Positions 6,812-13,424 of a stretch of 20,486 nucleotides of DNA are shown here, in pieces. The translations under genes and the position numbers were made by a program. Each line of letters opens with the position of its first letter. Position 1 is the stretch's first letter. The stretch is from Candidatus Pacearchaeota archaeon (lineage in GTDB: Archaea; Nanoarchaeota; Nanoarchaeia; Pacearchaeales; GW2011-AR1): positions 1-20,486 of the forward strand of contig NZER01000222.1 in the NCBI GenBank assembly GCA_002690445.1, written 5' to 3'. The notes under the pieces are model-generated. The model worked only from the letters and a program-made list of their open reading frames with translations, was not told the origin of the DNA and did no database searches.

Positions 6812-7018
6812 ATGGATGGTGATGAGCCGCCTGGTGAGAGGGAATACAAGGAAGTTTGCATTAATAAGCTTGATGCGAATTTGACTGAAGATGCAAGACA
6901 GAAGGCGAGGGATGGAGAGCAAGGGCCTGAGCATTCTTGTGCAGGTTGCAGAGGTCATGAAACTGGTTGTTCGAAATATAGGGGAATCGCAAAAAATCTT
7001 CATTCGGTGAAATTTTAG
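6812..7018 (+). CDS. Small cysteine-motif protein (CxxCx6CxKxRG)
   Basis: This acidic 68-aa protein has cysteines at 16, 43, 46 and 53; the last three form C-x2-C-x6-C-x-K-x-R-G. The frame is open from 6791, but a GATTTATAAG box at 6779-6788 is about 27 nt before the ATG at 6812, so the leaderless start at 6812 is preferred. The cysteine pattern could bind zinc or, less likely, an Fe-S cluster. The same pattern ends the small protein encoded at 16900-17091, where it lies between ribosomal genes. No known family is recognised. It sits between a divergent CBS gene and the thermosome with its own promoter. Confidence 0.7.
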   Translation: MDGDEPPGEREYKEVCINKLDANLTEDARQKARDGEQGPEHSCAGCRGHETGCSKYRGIAKNLHSVKF

Positions 7019-7030
7019 TATATTCTCAAC

Positions 7031-7048
7031 TATATAAATTCTTATAAA
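7031..7048 (+). promoter_or_regulatory. Two overlapping-range TATA boxes of the thermosome gene
   Basis: TATATAAA (7031-7038) and TTATAAA (7042-7048) lie about 35 and 25 nt before the ATG at 7070. Either could be used, giving a 10-nt leader or a leaderless mRNA. Confidence 0.55.
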
Positions 7049-7069
7049 CAAAACTTTGATGTTTGTTTT

Positions 7070-8668
7070 ATGGTTGAACAACAATCTATTTTGCCTGAGG
7101 ATGCGCAGAGGCTTTTGGGGCGGGATGCGCAGCGGAATAATATTTTGGCAGCGAGGATTGTGGCTGAGACAGTTAAGACTACTCTTGGTCCGAAGGGAAT
7201 GGATAAGATGTTGGTGGATTCTGCTGGGGGGATTACTGTGACTAATGATGGGGTGACTATTTTGGAAGAGATGGATATTGAACATCCGGCTGCGAAGATG
7301 GTTGTTGAGGTTGCGAAGACGCAGGAGGAGGAGGTTGGTGATGGAACTACAACTGCTGTGATGCTGGCTGGGAAGCTTCTGGAAAATGCTGAGAAACTTT
7401 TGGATATGAAGATTCACCCGACAATTATTGCTAAAGGTTATAGATTTGCTTCTGAGAGGACAATGGATATTTTGAAAGGGATTGCTGTGGAGATAAATAG
7501 TGAGGAGGATTTGATGAAGGTGGCGCAGACTGCTATGACTGGGAAGGGAGCTGAATATATGAAAGAGAAATTTTCTAAGATAATTGTTGATGCGGCGAAG
7601 GTTGTGAGCTGGGAGGGGGTTGTTGATTTGGATGATGTTAAGATTGAGAAACAGAAGGGGCAGCCAGTTGAGAATACTGAGCTGATTGAGGGTGTTGTTT
7701 TGGATAAGGAGAGGTTGAGTTTGGAAATGCCGAAGAAGGTTGATAATGCGAAGATTGTTTTAGTTGATGCTGCTTTGGAAATTAAGAATCCGGAGACAGA
7801 GACGAGAATTTCTATTTCTTCTCCAGAGCAGTTGAAAGGTTTTTTGGCTCAGGAGGACGAGACGTTGAAGGAGATGGTTGGTAAGATTAAGGAGAGCGGG
7901 GCAAATGTTGTTGTTTGCCAGAAAGGGATTGATGAGATGGTGCAGTTTTATCTGGCTAAGGCAGGAATTTATGCGATTAGGCGTGTTGCTAAGAGTGATA
8001 TGCAGAAGTTGGCTAAGGCGACTGGGGGGCGGATTGTTTCTAATTTGAAGGAGTTGAGTGGAGAAGATTTGGGGAGTTCTTCTGTTGTTGAGGAGAGGAA
8101 GATTGGGGAGGAGGGAATGACTTATGTTCTTGGGTGCAGGAATCCGAAGGCGTTGACGATTTTGGTGAGGGGCGGGACAGAGCATGTTGTTGATGAAATT
8201 GAGAGAGCGATTAAGGATGGGCTTGGGGATGTTGCTGCTACTTTGAAAGATTCTAAGGTGGTGGCAGGGGGCGGGGCAGTTGAGATTGAGTTATCTAGAA
8301 AAATAAGAGAGTTAGCTCAGCAGTTAAAGGGAAGAGAGAGACTGGCTGTTGAGGAGTTTGCTCTGGCTTTGGAGTTTATTCCAACTACGCTGGCTGAAAA
8401 TGCAGGTATGGACCCGATTGATATTTTGACTGAGTTGAGAGGAGTGCATGATGCAGGTAATGTTAATGCGGGTTTGAATTTGTTTACTGGGAAAATTGAG
8501 GACACTTTACAGCAGGGAATTCTTGAGCCGTTGAAAGTGAAGATGCAGGCGATTTCTTCTGCTTCAGAAGTTGCGATTATGATTTTGAGAATTGATGATG
8601 TGGTTGCGTCGAAGAAGGCGGTGGGGCAGGGGATGGGTGGGGCTGGGGCGATGGGTGGGTTTGAATAG
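7070..8668 (+). CDS. thsA: Thermosome subunit (group II chaperonin)
   Basis: This 532-aa protein is a full-length group II chaperonin subunit, which assembles into a double ring and folds proteins in the cytoplasm using ATP. It shows the diagnostic equatorial motifs TLGPKGMDK (38-46), [10 protein letters not shown] (59-68) and the nucleotide-binding GDGTTT (90-95). The apical domain and the [15 protein letters not shown] and second equatorial region with [11 protein letters not shown] follow. The C-terminus ends in a short Gly/Met tail ([14 protein letters not shown]), the usual flexible end projecting into the cavity. It is the only chaperonin gene in view. The coding strand is C-poor and G-rich. 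It stands alone between two genes with their own promoters. Confidence 0.98.
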   Translation: MVEQQSILPEDAQRLLGRDAQRNNILAARIVAETVKTTLGPKGMDKMLVDSAGGITVTNDGVTILEEMDIEHPAAKMVVEVAKTQEEEVGDGTTTAVMLAGKLLENAEKLLDMKIHPTIIAKGYRFASERTMDILKGIAVEINSEEDLMKVAQTAMTGKGAEYMKEKFSKIIVDAAKVVSWEGVVDLDDVKIEKQKGQPVENTELIEGVVLDKERLSLEMPKKVDNAKIVLVDAALEIKNPETETRISISSPEQLKGFLAQEDETLKEMVGKIKESGANVVVCQKGIDEMVQFYLAKAGIYAIRRVAKSDMQKLAKATGGRIVSNLKELSGEDLGSSSVVEERKIGEEGMTYVLGCRNPKALTILVRGGTEHVVDEIERAIKDGLGDVAATLKDSKVVAGGGAVEIELSRKIRELAQQLKGRERLAVEEFALALEFIPTTLAENAGMDPIDILTELRGVHDAGNVNAGLNLFTGKIEDTLQQGILEPLKVKMQAISSASEVAIMILRIDDVVASKKAVGQGMGGAGAMGGFE

Positions 8669-8714
8669 GTTTTGATTACTTTACGAAATATAAATTAAAC
8701 AAGTAAAAAATCCA

Positions 8715-9164
8715 CTAGGATGCAAATTCTAATTTGATGGCAGTGTTAATTTTTCTGCCGACATTTTGTGAAAATGGGTTATCATTCAGAACAGGATCGC
8801 AGATGTCTAATAAACTGTTATGGTGGTTTACTATGGACCTTGCAGTATCCCATAATTCTTCTCTAACATCTTTTGGGGAGCATACAAGTAATATTCTTGA
8901 TCTATAGTTATTTCCAACATCCTGCGCTAATATTTGAGCTGCCCCTATAGCTGAATAAGAAAAGTGTTTTCCTTTTCCATCAGAAGTTACCATGACATAA
9001 ATTGGGGTTTCTAAATCTGCATCTCTTCCTGCCACGTCTTTTTTTGGATCGTATCTTATTAGAACTACTTTCTCTACTTGTGTATCTCCAAAAATAGTGC
9101 CACTACCTTTTGCTATGATTGCTTTTAAGTCTGCTTCAAATTTTTCGTTATTGTTCCCACTCAT
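8715..9164 (-). CDS. Hypothetical 149-aa protein of the accessory block
   Basis: I do not recognise it. The sequence suggests an alpha/beta fold: an N-terminal helix (EKFEADLKAIIA), strands around VEKVVLIRYD and PIYVMVTSDG, a helix (SAIGAAQILAQDVG), a further strand (RSRILLVCSP) and a helix (REELWDTARSIVNHHN). The glycine-serine turn AKGSGTIFGDTQ and the YRSRILLVCSPKD segment would be worth comparing by structure. It follows the deoxyribosyltransferase-like gene on the same strand by 63 nt and may be the last gene of that group. Base composition is AT-rich and balanced, unlike the adjacent thermosome gene. Confidence 0.75.
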   Translation of the reverse strand: MSGNNNEKFEADLKAIIAKGSGTIFGDTQVEKVVLIRYDPKKDVAGRDADLETPIYVMVTSDGKGKHFSYSAIGAAQILAQDVGNNYRSRILLVCSPKDVREELWDTARSIVNHHNSLLDICDPVLNDNPFSQNVGRKINTAIKLEFAS

Positions 9165-9227
9165 CTTTGCTAAACAAAATTGTACTTTAAAAGGATTATT
9201 GCATTGTAGTTAATTTAAAACATTGTC

Positions 9228-9812
9228 TCATGTGGTTCGCTTTCGATTTTTTATGATATGTGAACTGCGAATTGCTCGATGTAAACGAATTGATTTGATA
9301 GCAGCAAGACAAGTTTCTTCTAATGATGAACAAATAGGAATATCTGGGCACTCTTTTGTTAGCCTATATCTGAGATAATGTTCACCAGAAAAATCTGGTT
9401 GGAAACCAATAACTAAATTACATCCATTTTCTAAATGCTTAGTTTTCCATTCTCCGATTTCAACTCTACTTGTTTGAGCATATGGTCTATCACAATAATG
9501 TTGAACTTCTAAAGGCAACCAAAATAATATGCAACCATTTTTTGAAGCCTGATTTAAGTGAAATGTTTCCCAATCAACCTGTTCCCACCCTTCTTGATTT
9601 GAAGAATTTCTAAAAGAAGTAGGATTGGCATCTAAATATATTTTATCAACTCTTCTGCTTGGAGAAGCAATATCTATTTTTTCAGAATTATTTTGAATCA
9701 TTTGAATTGCGTTATTATGCCAATAAGGTGCACCTTGAATCGGCCCTCCTAAAAAGATTAAAGGACCTTGAATGTTTTCGTAATGTGGTGGAAGTAATAC
9801 TTTGCTATTCAT
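9228..9812 (-). CDS. Nucleoside 2-deoxyribosyltransferase-like protein
   Basis: This 194-aa protein matches the pattern of the NDT-like family PF15891: an N-terminal FLGGPIQGAPYWHNNAI (20-36) giving the glycine-rich nucleotide-binding loop, VDWETFHL (79-86), a hydrophobic strand ILFWLP (95-100) and RVEIGEW (116-122) with an acidic residue after an arginine. NDT enzymes exchange or cleave N-glycosidic bonds of deoxynucleosides, and relatives occur in nucleotide salvage, modified-nucleotide pathways and defence proteins. The family call rests on motif memory, not on a search. A TTATAAAA box is centred about 25 nt upstream, so it has its own promoter although it lies 41 nt after the radical SAM gene. 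Confidence 0.7.
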   Translation of the reverse strand: MNSKVLLPPHYENIQGPLIFLGGPIQGAPYWHNNAIQMIQNNSEKIDIASPSRRVDKIYLDANPTSFRNSSNQEGWEQVDWETFHLNQASKNGCILFWLPLEVQHYCDRPYAQTSRVEIGEWKTKHLENGCNLVIGFQPDFSGEHYLRYRLTKECPDIPICSSLEETCLAAIKSIRLHRAIRSSHIIKNRKRTT

Positions 9813-9853
9813 AAAAATAAGATAGGGATGTGTTTTATAATGATTTCTATACT

Positions 9854-10930
9854 TTATTTTTTATCTTCTTGGTTTCCTTCCCTATATTGAAAACATCCAA
9901 TAGTCCTTACATGACCTTCCTTAATTAAGGATTCAGTAGTTAAATCTTCAGTAGAACGACCAAGACAGGAAAAGCAATGATTTTTTTGATAATTTTCGCA
10001 ACTAGTACATTTACCTACGTAATTATGTCCGCGAATAATTTTAGTGATATCTTTTTCCCATATTTGTTCTAAAGATTCATCCTTTACATTGCCAAGCTTA
10101 ACAGCAGGAGAACCAACACAAGGGATTACGGTTCCATCTTTTTTAACATACATATGCTGATTAAATCGGGTGCAGGGGGGGCTAGCAATATATGTTGCAT
10201 GAGATTCCCATACATTTCCATATTCTTCTTTATCTATTTTACTTAGTTTGTCTATTATTGGCTTAGCTGATCTAGCAATTTTTTCTCTATCGCAATTCTT
10301 TCCTCGCCCCCTAGGAATAGGATTGTCTGCATCAAAAATTAGATTATTATCTCTAGCATATCTAAATAGGGTAGGCATTTCTTCGGGATTTTCTTCTAAA
10401 ATACTTGTTACGATGCCTAATCTTTTTCCATCATTATATCCTCTTTTCATCAATAATGCCATAGCCTTATCCCTCCTAGCTGTATATCCCGAGTTTCCAA
10501 CCATAGCATCTTGAGTTTTAGGTTTTTGGCTATTATACTTTACAAGAAGAGTTATATCTGGATAACTATTCAACCGAAGTAAAACATCTTCGCTAATTAA
10601 GTCCCCAGTAGTAAATATAGTGGTTGTTATTTTTTTACCTTTAGCCCAATTTAAAACTTGAAAAGTATCTTCAATATTTCTCGCATGAAAGGGCTCTCCT
10701 GCACCAACAACTGCAATTCTTTCCCCCCCCATTTCTGAAAATTGGTTCAAATATTTTGTAACTTGGTCTATAGTAACATTATCCTTAGATCTATCAATCC
10801 CGCCGGAATTTGCAAAGCAGTAGTAACAACTAAGATGGCAACTTCCGCCTATCTCAAACCATAATTCTTTTAGGGAATTTGGAAGTTCTCCTAACCCTTC
10901 ATGTGCACTTACTTTATCTTCTAATACCAT
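9854..10930 (-). CDS. Radical SAM protein with SPASM-like cysteine-rich C-terminus
   Basis: This 358-aa protein has the radical SAM cluster motif CX3CX2C at C31, C35 and C38 (GGSCHLSCYYCFANSGG), with the SAM-contacting GAGEP at 76-80. After the barrel, cysteine-rich elements appear: PPCTRF, VIPCVGSPAVKLGNV, GKCTSCENYQKNHCFSCLG and IGCF. This is the SPASM layout, in which extra cysteines bind auxiliary Fe-S clusters. The VKKDGTVIPCVGSPAVKLGNVKDESLEQIW stretch is typical of SPASM proteins that act on peptides or small precursors. No precursor peptide is evident nearby. It diverges from the tandem Lrp-like regulator; a 13-bp palindrome lies 12 nt before its start. The substrate cannot be told from sequence. 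Confidence 0.9.
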   Translation of the reverse strand: MVLEDKVSAHEGLGELPNSLKELWFEIGGSCHLSCYYCFANSGGIDRSKDNVTIDQVTKYLNQFSEMGGERIAVVGAGEPFHARNIEDTFQVLNWAKGKKITTTIFTTGDLISEDVLLRLNSYPDITLLVKYNSQKPKTQDAMVGNSGYTARRDKAMALLMKRGYNDGKRLGIVTSILEENPEEMPTLFRYARDNNLIFDADNPIPRGRGKNCDREKIARSAKPIIDKLSKIDKEEYGNVWESHATYIASPPCTRFNQHMYVKKDGTVIPCVGSPAVKLGNVKDESLEQIWEKDITKIIRGHNYVGKCTSCENYQKNHCFSCLGRSTEDLTTESLIKEGHVRTIGCFQYREGNQEDKK

Positions 10931-10941
10931 TTTCTTATTTA

Positions 10942-10954
10942 GGAGTTTAACTCC
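10942..10954. promoter_or_regulatory. Palindrome before the radical SAM gene
   Basis: GGAGTTTAACTCC has 6-bp arms around one central base, 12 nt upstream of the radical SAM ATG. It may be an operator for the divergent Lrp-like regulator, or a Shine-Dalgarno-masking hairpin in the leader. Confidence 0.45.
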
Positions 10955-11020
10955 ATGGTAGTAGTTACATATTAGGATTAATTAAAACCTTTTATTCATA
11001 TTTTTAACAAAAACGTAATA

Positions 11021-11030
11021 TTTATATACC
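11021..11030 (+). promoter_or_regulatory. TATA box of the tandem Lrp-like gene
   Basis: TTTATATACC is centred about 25 nt before the ATG at 11050, giving a leaderless start. Confidence 0.6.
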
Positions 11031-11049
11031 AAATCAGTTTATATTAAAT

Positions 11050-12021
11050 ATGAATAAATTAGATATAAAAGATAAAAAAATCATGTTTGAATTAGATAAA
11101 GATTCTAGAATTCCGCTGTCTAAGCTGGCCAAGAAAATTGGGCTTAAAAAAGAAACTGTTTTCCATAGGTTAAATAACTTAATAGAAAAACAGATAATTT
11201 TGCAATTTCATACAGTGTCTGCACTTTACAGGTTTGGGCAAAAATCATATAAAATCTATCTCAAACTGCAAGGTGCTTCTCCAGAAACACGGGAGTCTAT
11301 AATTGATAGTTTGCAAAAAAATAAAAGAATCTTTTGGATTGGAGATGCAAGGGGAACTTGGGATATAATTGTTGGAATTTGGGCTGGATCTTTAGAAGAT
11401 TTTTTTCTAGTTCATGATGAAATACTGAATAAACATAGTAAATATATCTTAAAAAAAGAAGTTTCAATTTCTAGAAAAAATACGCAGTTAAATAGAAAAT
11501 GGTTTTATGATGATAAAAGTCCTAGGAAAATATTTACTTTTGGGGAAGATGAATCTCCTGCAAAATTAGATGAAGATGATAAAAAAATATTAGATCAAAT
11601 ATCTACTAATTCAAGGATGAAGATAATTGATATTGCAGAAAAAGTTGAATTACTTCCAGATAAAGTAACTTATAGAATTAAAAACCTGGAAAAAAATGGA
11701 TTGATTAAGGGGTATAAATGTTTATTTAATGCCTCTAAATTGGGGTTTATTGCAACGAAAGTGAATATTTATTTTAAAAATATATCAAAAGAAAGAAAAC
11801 AAGAATTTTTTAATTACCTTAAATTTTTACCAAACATAATTTATTTTTTAGAAACTTTTGCTTCGTGGGATGTGGAAATAGGTTTTGAAGTAGAAAAAAA
11901 TGAAGATTTTTATTTAGTGATGGATGATTTGTCTGATAAGTTTAAGGACATTATTCATCATTATGATGATATGGTTGTATTAAGAGAACCTAAGCAGAAA
12001 TTTGTTTTAGCTAAGAAGTAG
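11050..12021 (+). CDS. Tandem Lrp/AsnC-like transcription regulator
   Basis: This 323-aa protein is about twice the length of a usual Lrp/AsnC protein (about 150 aa) because the unit is duplicated. The first winged HTH covers about residues 4-50 (LDIKDKKIMFELDKDSRIPL, then LAKKIGLKKETVFHRLNNL). It is followed by a RAM-like ligand domain with FWIGDARGTWDIIVGIW (94-111). The second HTH is about 173-222 (LDEDDKKILDQISTNSRMKI, then KVTYRIKNLEKNGLI), with a second RAM-like part containing FLETFASWDVEIGFEV. Lrp proteins sense amino acids or other small ligands and repress or activate neighbouring genes. Divergent placement next to the radical SAM gene makes it the likely regulator of that block. 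The gene is A-rich. Confidence 0.85.
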   Translation: MNKLDIKDKKIMFELDKDSRIPLSKLAKKIGLKKETVFHRLNNLIEKQIILQFHTVSALYRFGQKSYKIYLKLQGASPETRESIIDSLQKNKRIFWIGDARGTWDIIVGIWAGSLEDFFLVHDEILNKHSKYILKKEVSISRKNTQLNRKWFYDDKSPRKIFTFGEDESPAKLDEDDKKILDQISTNSRMKIIDIAEKVELLPDKVTYRIKNLEKNGLIKGYKCLFNASKLGFIATKVNIYFKNISKERKQEFFNYLKFLPNIIYFLETFASWDVEIGFEVEKNEDFYLVMDDLSDKFKDIIHHYDDMVVLREPKQKFVLAKK

Positions 12022-12064
12022 TTTTCAGTCTCTTATATTATTGATATATCTACACTTGTTATCT

Positions 12065-12092
12065 TCGATAGCAAAATGGTCCCACGCAGGAT
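12065..12092. repeat. Distal att-like copy of the tRNA-Val 3' end
   Basis: 28 bases identical to 12926-12953. It contains the complement of the tRNA 3' acceptor and part of the T arm (GGTCCCACGCAGGAT) preceded by GATAGCAAAAT. It begins directly after this repeat's flank and touches the RelE stop codon at 12093. Confidence 0.9.
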
Positions 12093-12341
12093 TTATTGTT
12101 TGTCTTTATGATAAAGATCTAGGATAATTATTTTGTTTTTGTGTTTTAAATATACATATGAAAGTCTGAAAGGTGGAATATAAATTTCTCTTGTGCCTTT
12201 TCTGTTAAATCTCATCGGTTTTCCGATTTCGGGATTCAGTTTTAACTTTTCTATTTGTTTTATTAGTCTCTCTTTGATAGAATTGTTTTTTATTCTTGAA
12301 AATCTTTTTTGAAAATGCTCGCCGAAAGCTAGAATCACCAT
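12093..12341 (-). CDS. relE: RelE/ParE-superfamily toxin
   Basis: This 82-aa protein fits archaeal RelE-type mRNA interferases in length and pattern: F-x-K-R-F at the N-terminus, a two-helix middle (IKERLIKQIEKLKLNPEIGKPMRF), the basic strand RKGTREIYIPPFRLSYVYL with the arginines used for RNA binding and catalysis, and the C-terminal strand IIILDLYHKDKQ with a histidine and lysine. Such toxins cut mRNA on the ribosome. It overlaps the antitoxin gene by 7 nt, the usual coupled arrangement with the antitoxin first. Its stop codon abuts the distal att-like repeat. Confidence 0.88.
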   Translation of the reverse strand: MVILAFGEHFQKRFSRIKNNSIKERLIKQIEKLKLNPEIGKPMRFNRKGTREIYIPPFRLSYVYLKHKNKIIILDLYHKDKQ

Positions 12342-12604
12342 TTTTTCATTTCGTTTATGAAGTTATCGAAGTCCATTTCTTTGAATTGTCCTTTTTCATA
12401 TTTATCCCATGCTTCGTTAGTTCTTCTTGCGAATTCTAAATCTTCTTTCATTTGTTCAGATATTGTTTCAGTTTTTCTTAAAATAATTCTATCTTCATCC
12501 TTTATTATGATTAATTGATCTCCTTCTTTAAGATCACCCCGCATATTGCTAGGTATGACTATCTGTCCTTTTGAGCTTATCTTTGTGAGATTAATGTTTA
12601 CCAT
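12335..12604 (-). CDS. AbrB/SpoVT (MazE-like) antitoxin
   Basis: This 89-aa protein has an N-terminal AbrB swapped-hairpin domain: TKISSKGQIVIPSNMRGDLKEGDQLIII (about residues 7-34). That domain binds DNA and controls its own promoter. The acidic C-terminal half (EDLEFARRTNEAWDKYEKGQFKEMDF) is the expected flexible toxin-binding part. A CTTAAAAACC box lies about 26 nt upstream, and an inverted repeat sits between that box and the ATG, so autoregulation is likely. AbrB-type antitoxins paired with RelE toxins are common in archaea. Confidence 0.9.
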   Translation of the reverse strand: MVNINLTKISSKGQIVIPSNMRGDLKEGDQLIIIKDEDRIILRKTETISEQMKEDLEFARRTNEAWDKYEKGQFKEMDFDNFINEMKKW

Positions 12605-12605
12605 G

Positions 12606-12621
12606 GTAAGATGTGTCTTAC
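12606..12621. promoter_or_regulatory. Inverted repeat, probable operator of the toxin-antitoxin operon
   Basis: GTAAGA-TGTG-TCTTAC has perfect 6-bp arms and lies between the TATA-like box (12624-12634) and the antitoxin ATG. Binding there would block a leaderless promoter directly. Confidence 0.55.
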
Positions 12622-12634
12622 GTGGTTTTTAAGT

Positions 12635-12886
12635 TTATTGTTTTATGTTCTTTAACAATTCTTTACCTTTATTTGTAATATATAGATTCATCATTACTTC
12701 TTTAGTTTCTCCTGCGCCAATGTCTTCGTCGCAATAATCAATTTTTATTAAACTTTTTTTCTCAAGTTCCTCGAGCATATCTTCGATTTCTTTTTCTTTA
12801 ATGTGATACTTTTTTGATAATTGAGAAACAGTTAGATCTGATAGATGTATATCTTTAAGAATTTTGTTTGTATTTATTTTTTCCAT
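12635..12886 (-). CDS. Small winged-helix DNA-binding protein
   Basis: This 83-aa protein has a helix-turn-helix pattern, DLTVSQLSKKYHIKEKEIEDMLEELEKKSLI (about residues 17-47), then a short acidic wing region with ETKEVMMNLYITNKGKELL. The final ITNKGKELLKNI is the usual C-terminal helix of MarR/PadR-like winged-helix proteins. No TATA box is apparent in the 39 nt between its ATG and the att-like repeat, so it may be read by transcription continuing from tRNA-Val. It is the first cargo gene of the element; a role in element maintenance or in control of the toxin-antitoxin genes is possible. Confidence 0.75.
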   Translation of the reverse strand: MEKINTNKILKDIHLSDLTVSQLSKKYHIKEKEIEDMLEELEKKSLIKIDYCDEDIGAGETKEVMMNLYITNKGKELLKNIKQ

Positions 12887-12925
12887 TTTAAAATGATGGT
12901 CTCACGTTGCTCGCAATTTTCTTTG

Positions 12926-12953
12926 TCGATAGCAAAATGGTCCCACGCAGGAT
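12926..12953. repeat. Proximal att-like repeat overlapping tRNA-Val
   Basis: 28 bases identical to 12065-12092. The last 16 bases (12938-12953) are the 3' end of tRNA-Val; the other 12 are its downstream flank. Confidence 0.9.
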
Positions 12954-13008
12954 CGAACTGCGGACTACTCGGTGTAAACGAGTCGTTTTGCCACTAGACT
13001 ATGGGACC
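12938..13008 (-). tRNA. tRNA-Val (anticodon TAC)
   Basis: The 71-nt minus-strand sequence folds as a tRNA. Acceptor arms are GGTCCCA and TGGGACC with discriminator A. The anticodon stem ACTCG/CGAGT closes the loop TTTACAC, so positions 34-36 read TAC. The T stem CGCAG/CTGCG closes TTCGATC. The D arm begins GTCTAGTGG and has one mismatch. No CCA is encoded. Its 3' end is the insertion site of the element at 12065-12953. Confidence 0.92.
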
Positions 13009-13037
13009 ATGTGGACATAAAAGTGAAAAGATAAATG

Positions 13038-13050
13038 TTTTTAAATATAA
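13038..13050. promoter_or_regulatory. Shared TATA region between two divergent tRNA genes
   Basis: The stretch TTTTTAAATATAA, with TTTAAA at 13040-13045, lies 32 nt before tRNA-Gly and 34 nt before tRNA-Val on the other strand. One AT box may serve both. A second AT stretch near 13018 could also serve tRNA-Val. Confidence 0.45.
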
Positions 13051-13074
13051 TGTTTCTCAGATTTATAGGTATAT

Positions 13075-13146
13075 GCGCGGGTAGTTCAGCGGTTAGAATA
13101 CGACGTTGCCAACGTTGTGACCCGAGTTCGAGTCTCGGCCTGCGCA
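13075..13146 (+). tRNA. tRNA-Gly (anticodon GCC)
   Basis: This 72-nt sequence has acceptor strands GCGCGGG and CCTGCGC (one G-T pair) with discriminator A. The anticodon stem CGACG/CGTTG closes the loop TTGCCAA, giving anticodon GCC. The T stem CCGAG/CTCGG closes TTCGAGT. No CCA is encoded. Its last 15 bases and the following TT are repeated at 13197-13213. Confidence 0.93.
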
Positions 13147-13196
13147 TTCCTTGTCTTTATGGTGAGTTAAAACGAGACTCGGACGAGGAGAGGAGG

Positions 13197-13213
13197 GTCT
13201 CGGCCTGCGCATT
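13197..13213 (+). repeat. Copy of the tRNA-Gly 3' end
   Basis: GTCTCGGCCTGCGCATT is identical to 13132-13148, which covers the end of tRNA-Gly and two flanking bases. The copies are 65 bp apart. The stretch between also holds CGAGACTCG (13173-13181), an inverted copy of part of the T arm. Confidence 0.8.
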
Positions 13214-13217
13214 TTGG

Positions 13218-13291
13218 TGCCTTTGGCAATATAGGCGAGCCTTGGGCTCGCTGATTTAGAGCGTGCCTGACGGCACGCATTGCCTTCGGCA
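13218..13291. repeat. Run of four GC-rich hairpins, including REP-like copy 2
   Basis: Four small hairpins follow one another: TGCC-TTT-GGCA (13218-13228), GCGAGCC-TTG-GGCTCGC (13235-13251), GCGTGCC-TGAC-GGCACGC (about 13261-13278 with the flank counted) and TGCC-TTC-GGCA (13281-13291). Each stem closes with GCC opposite GGC. The second and fourth match 4206-4252. The rest of the gap to 13424 holds only a TATA box before the next gene. Confidence 0.7.
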
Positions 13292-13393
13292 GTTTGGTAA
13301 TGTGGCAATCATTATAATGGGGGTTATTGATGATTGTATTTTGGAATTTATTAGAGTATATGTGGGGATTCTGCTGTTTGTGCAGAGTAATAA

Positions 13394-13402
13394 CATTTAA
13401 AA
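13394..13402 (+). promoter_or_regulatory. TATA box of the nucleotidyltransferase gene
   Basis: A TTTAAAAAC sequence centred about 26 nt before the ATG at 13425, implying a leaderless mRNA. Confidence 0.55.
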
Positions 13403-13424
13403 ACAGTCAGAAATAGTCTTAGTT

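Larger units (their letters stand above)
12065..12953. mobile_element. Small integrated element in the tRNA-Val 3' end
   Basis: An exact 28-bp direct repeat bounds this region (12065-12092 and 12926-12953), 861 bp apart. The right copy is the 3' end of tRNA-Val plus its downstream flank; the left copy stands alone beyond the cargo genes. That is the standard footprint of integrase-mediated insertion at a tRNA 3' end. Cargo is a winged-helix gene, an AbrB-like antitoxin and a RelE-like toxin, all reading away from the tRNA. No integrase is inside, so it is non-autonomous, decayed or mobilised in trans. Confidence 0.75.

Noticed and set aside
6806..7417. 203-aa minus-strand frame opposite the thermosome start
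   Set aside because: It is the complement of two better supported genes and lacks its own promoter or recognisable motif.
9854..10930. RiPP maturase with a precursor peptide
   Set aside because: No short Cys- or Gly-rich precursor frame could be found next to the radical SAM gene, so the claim was limited to the family.
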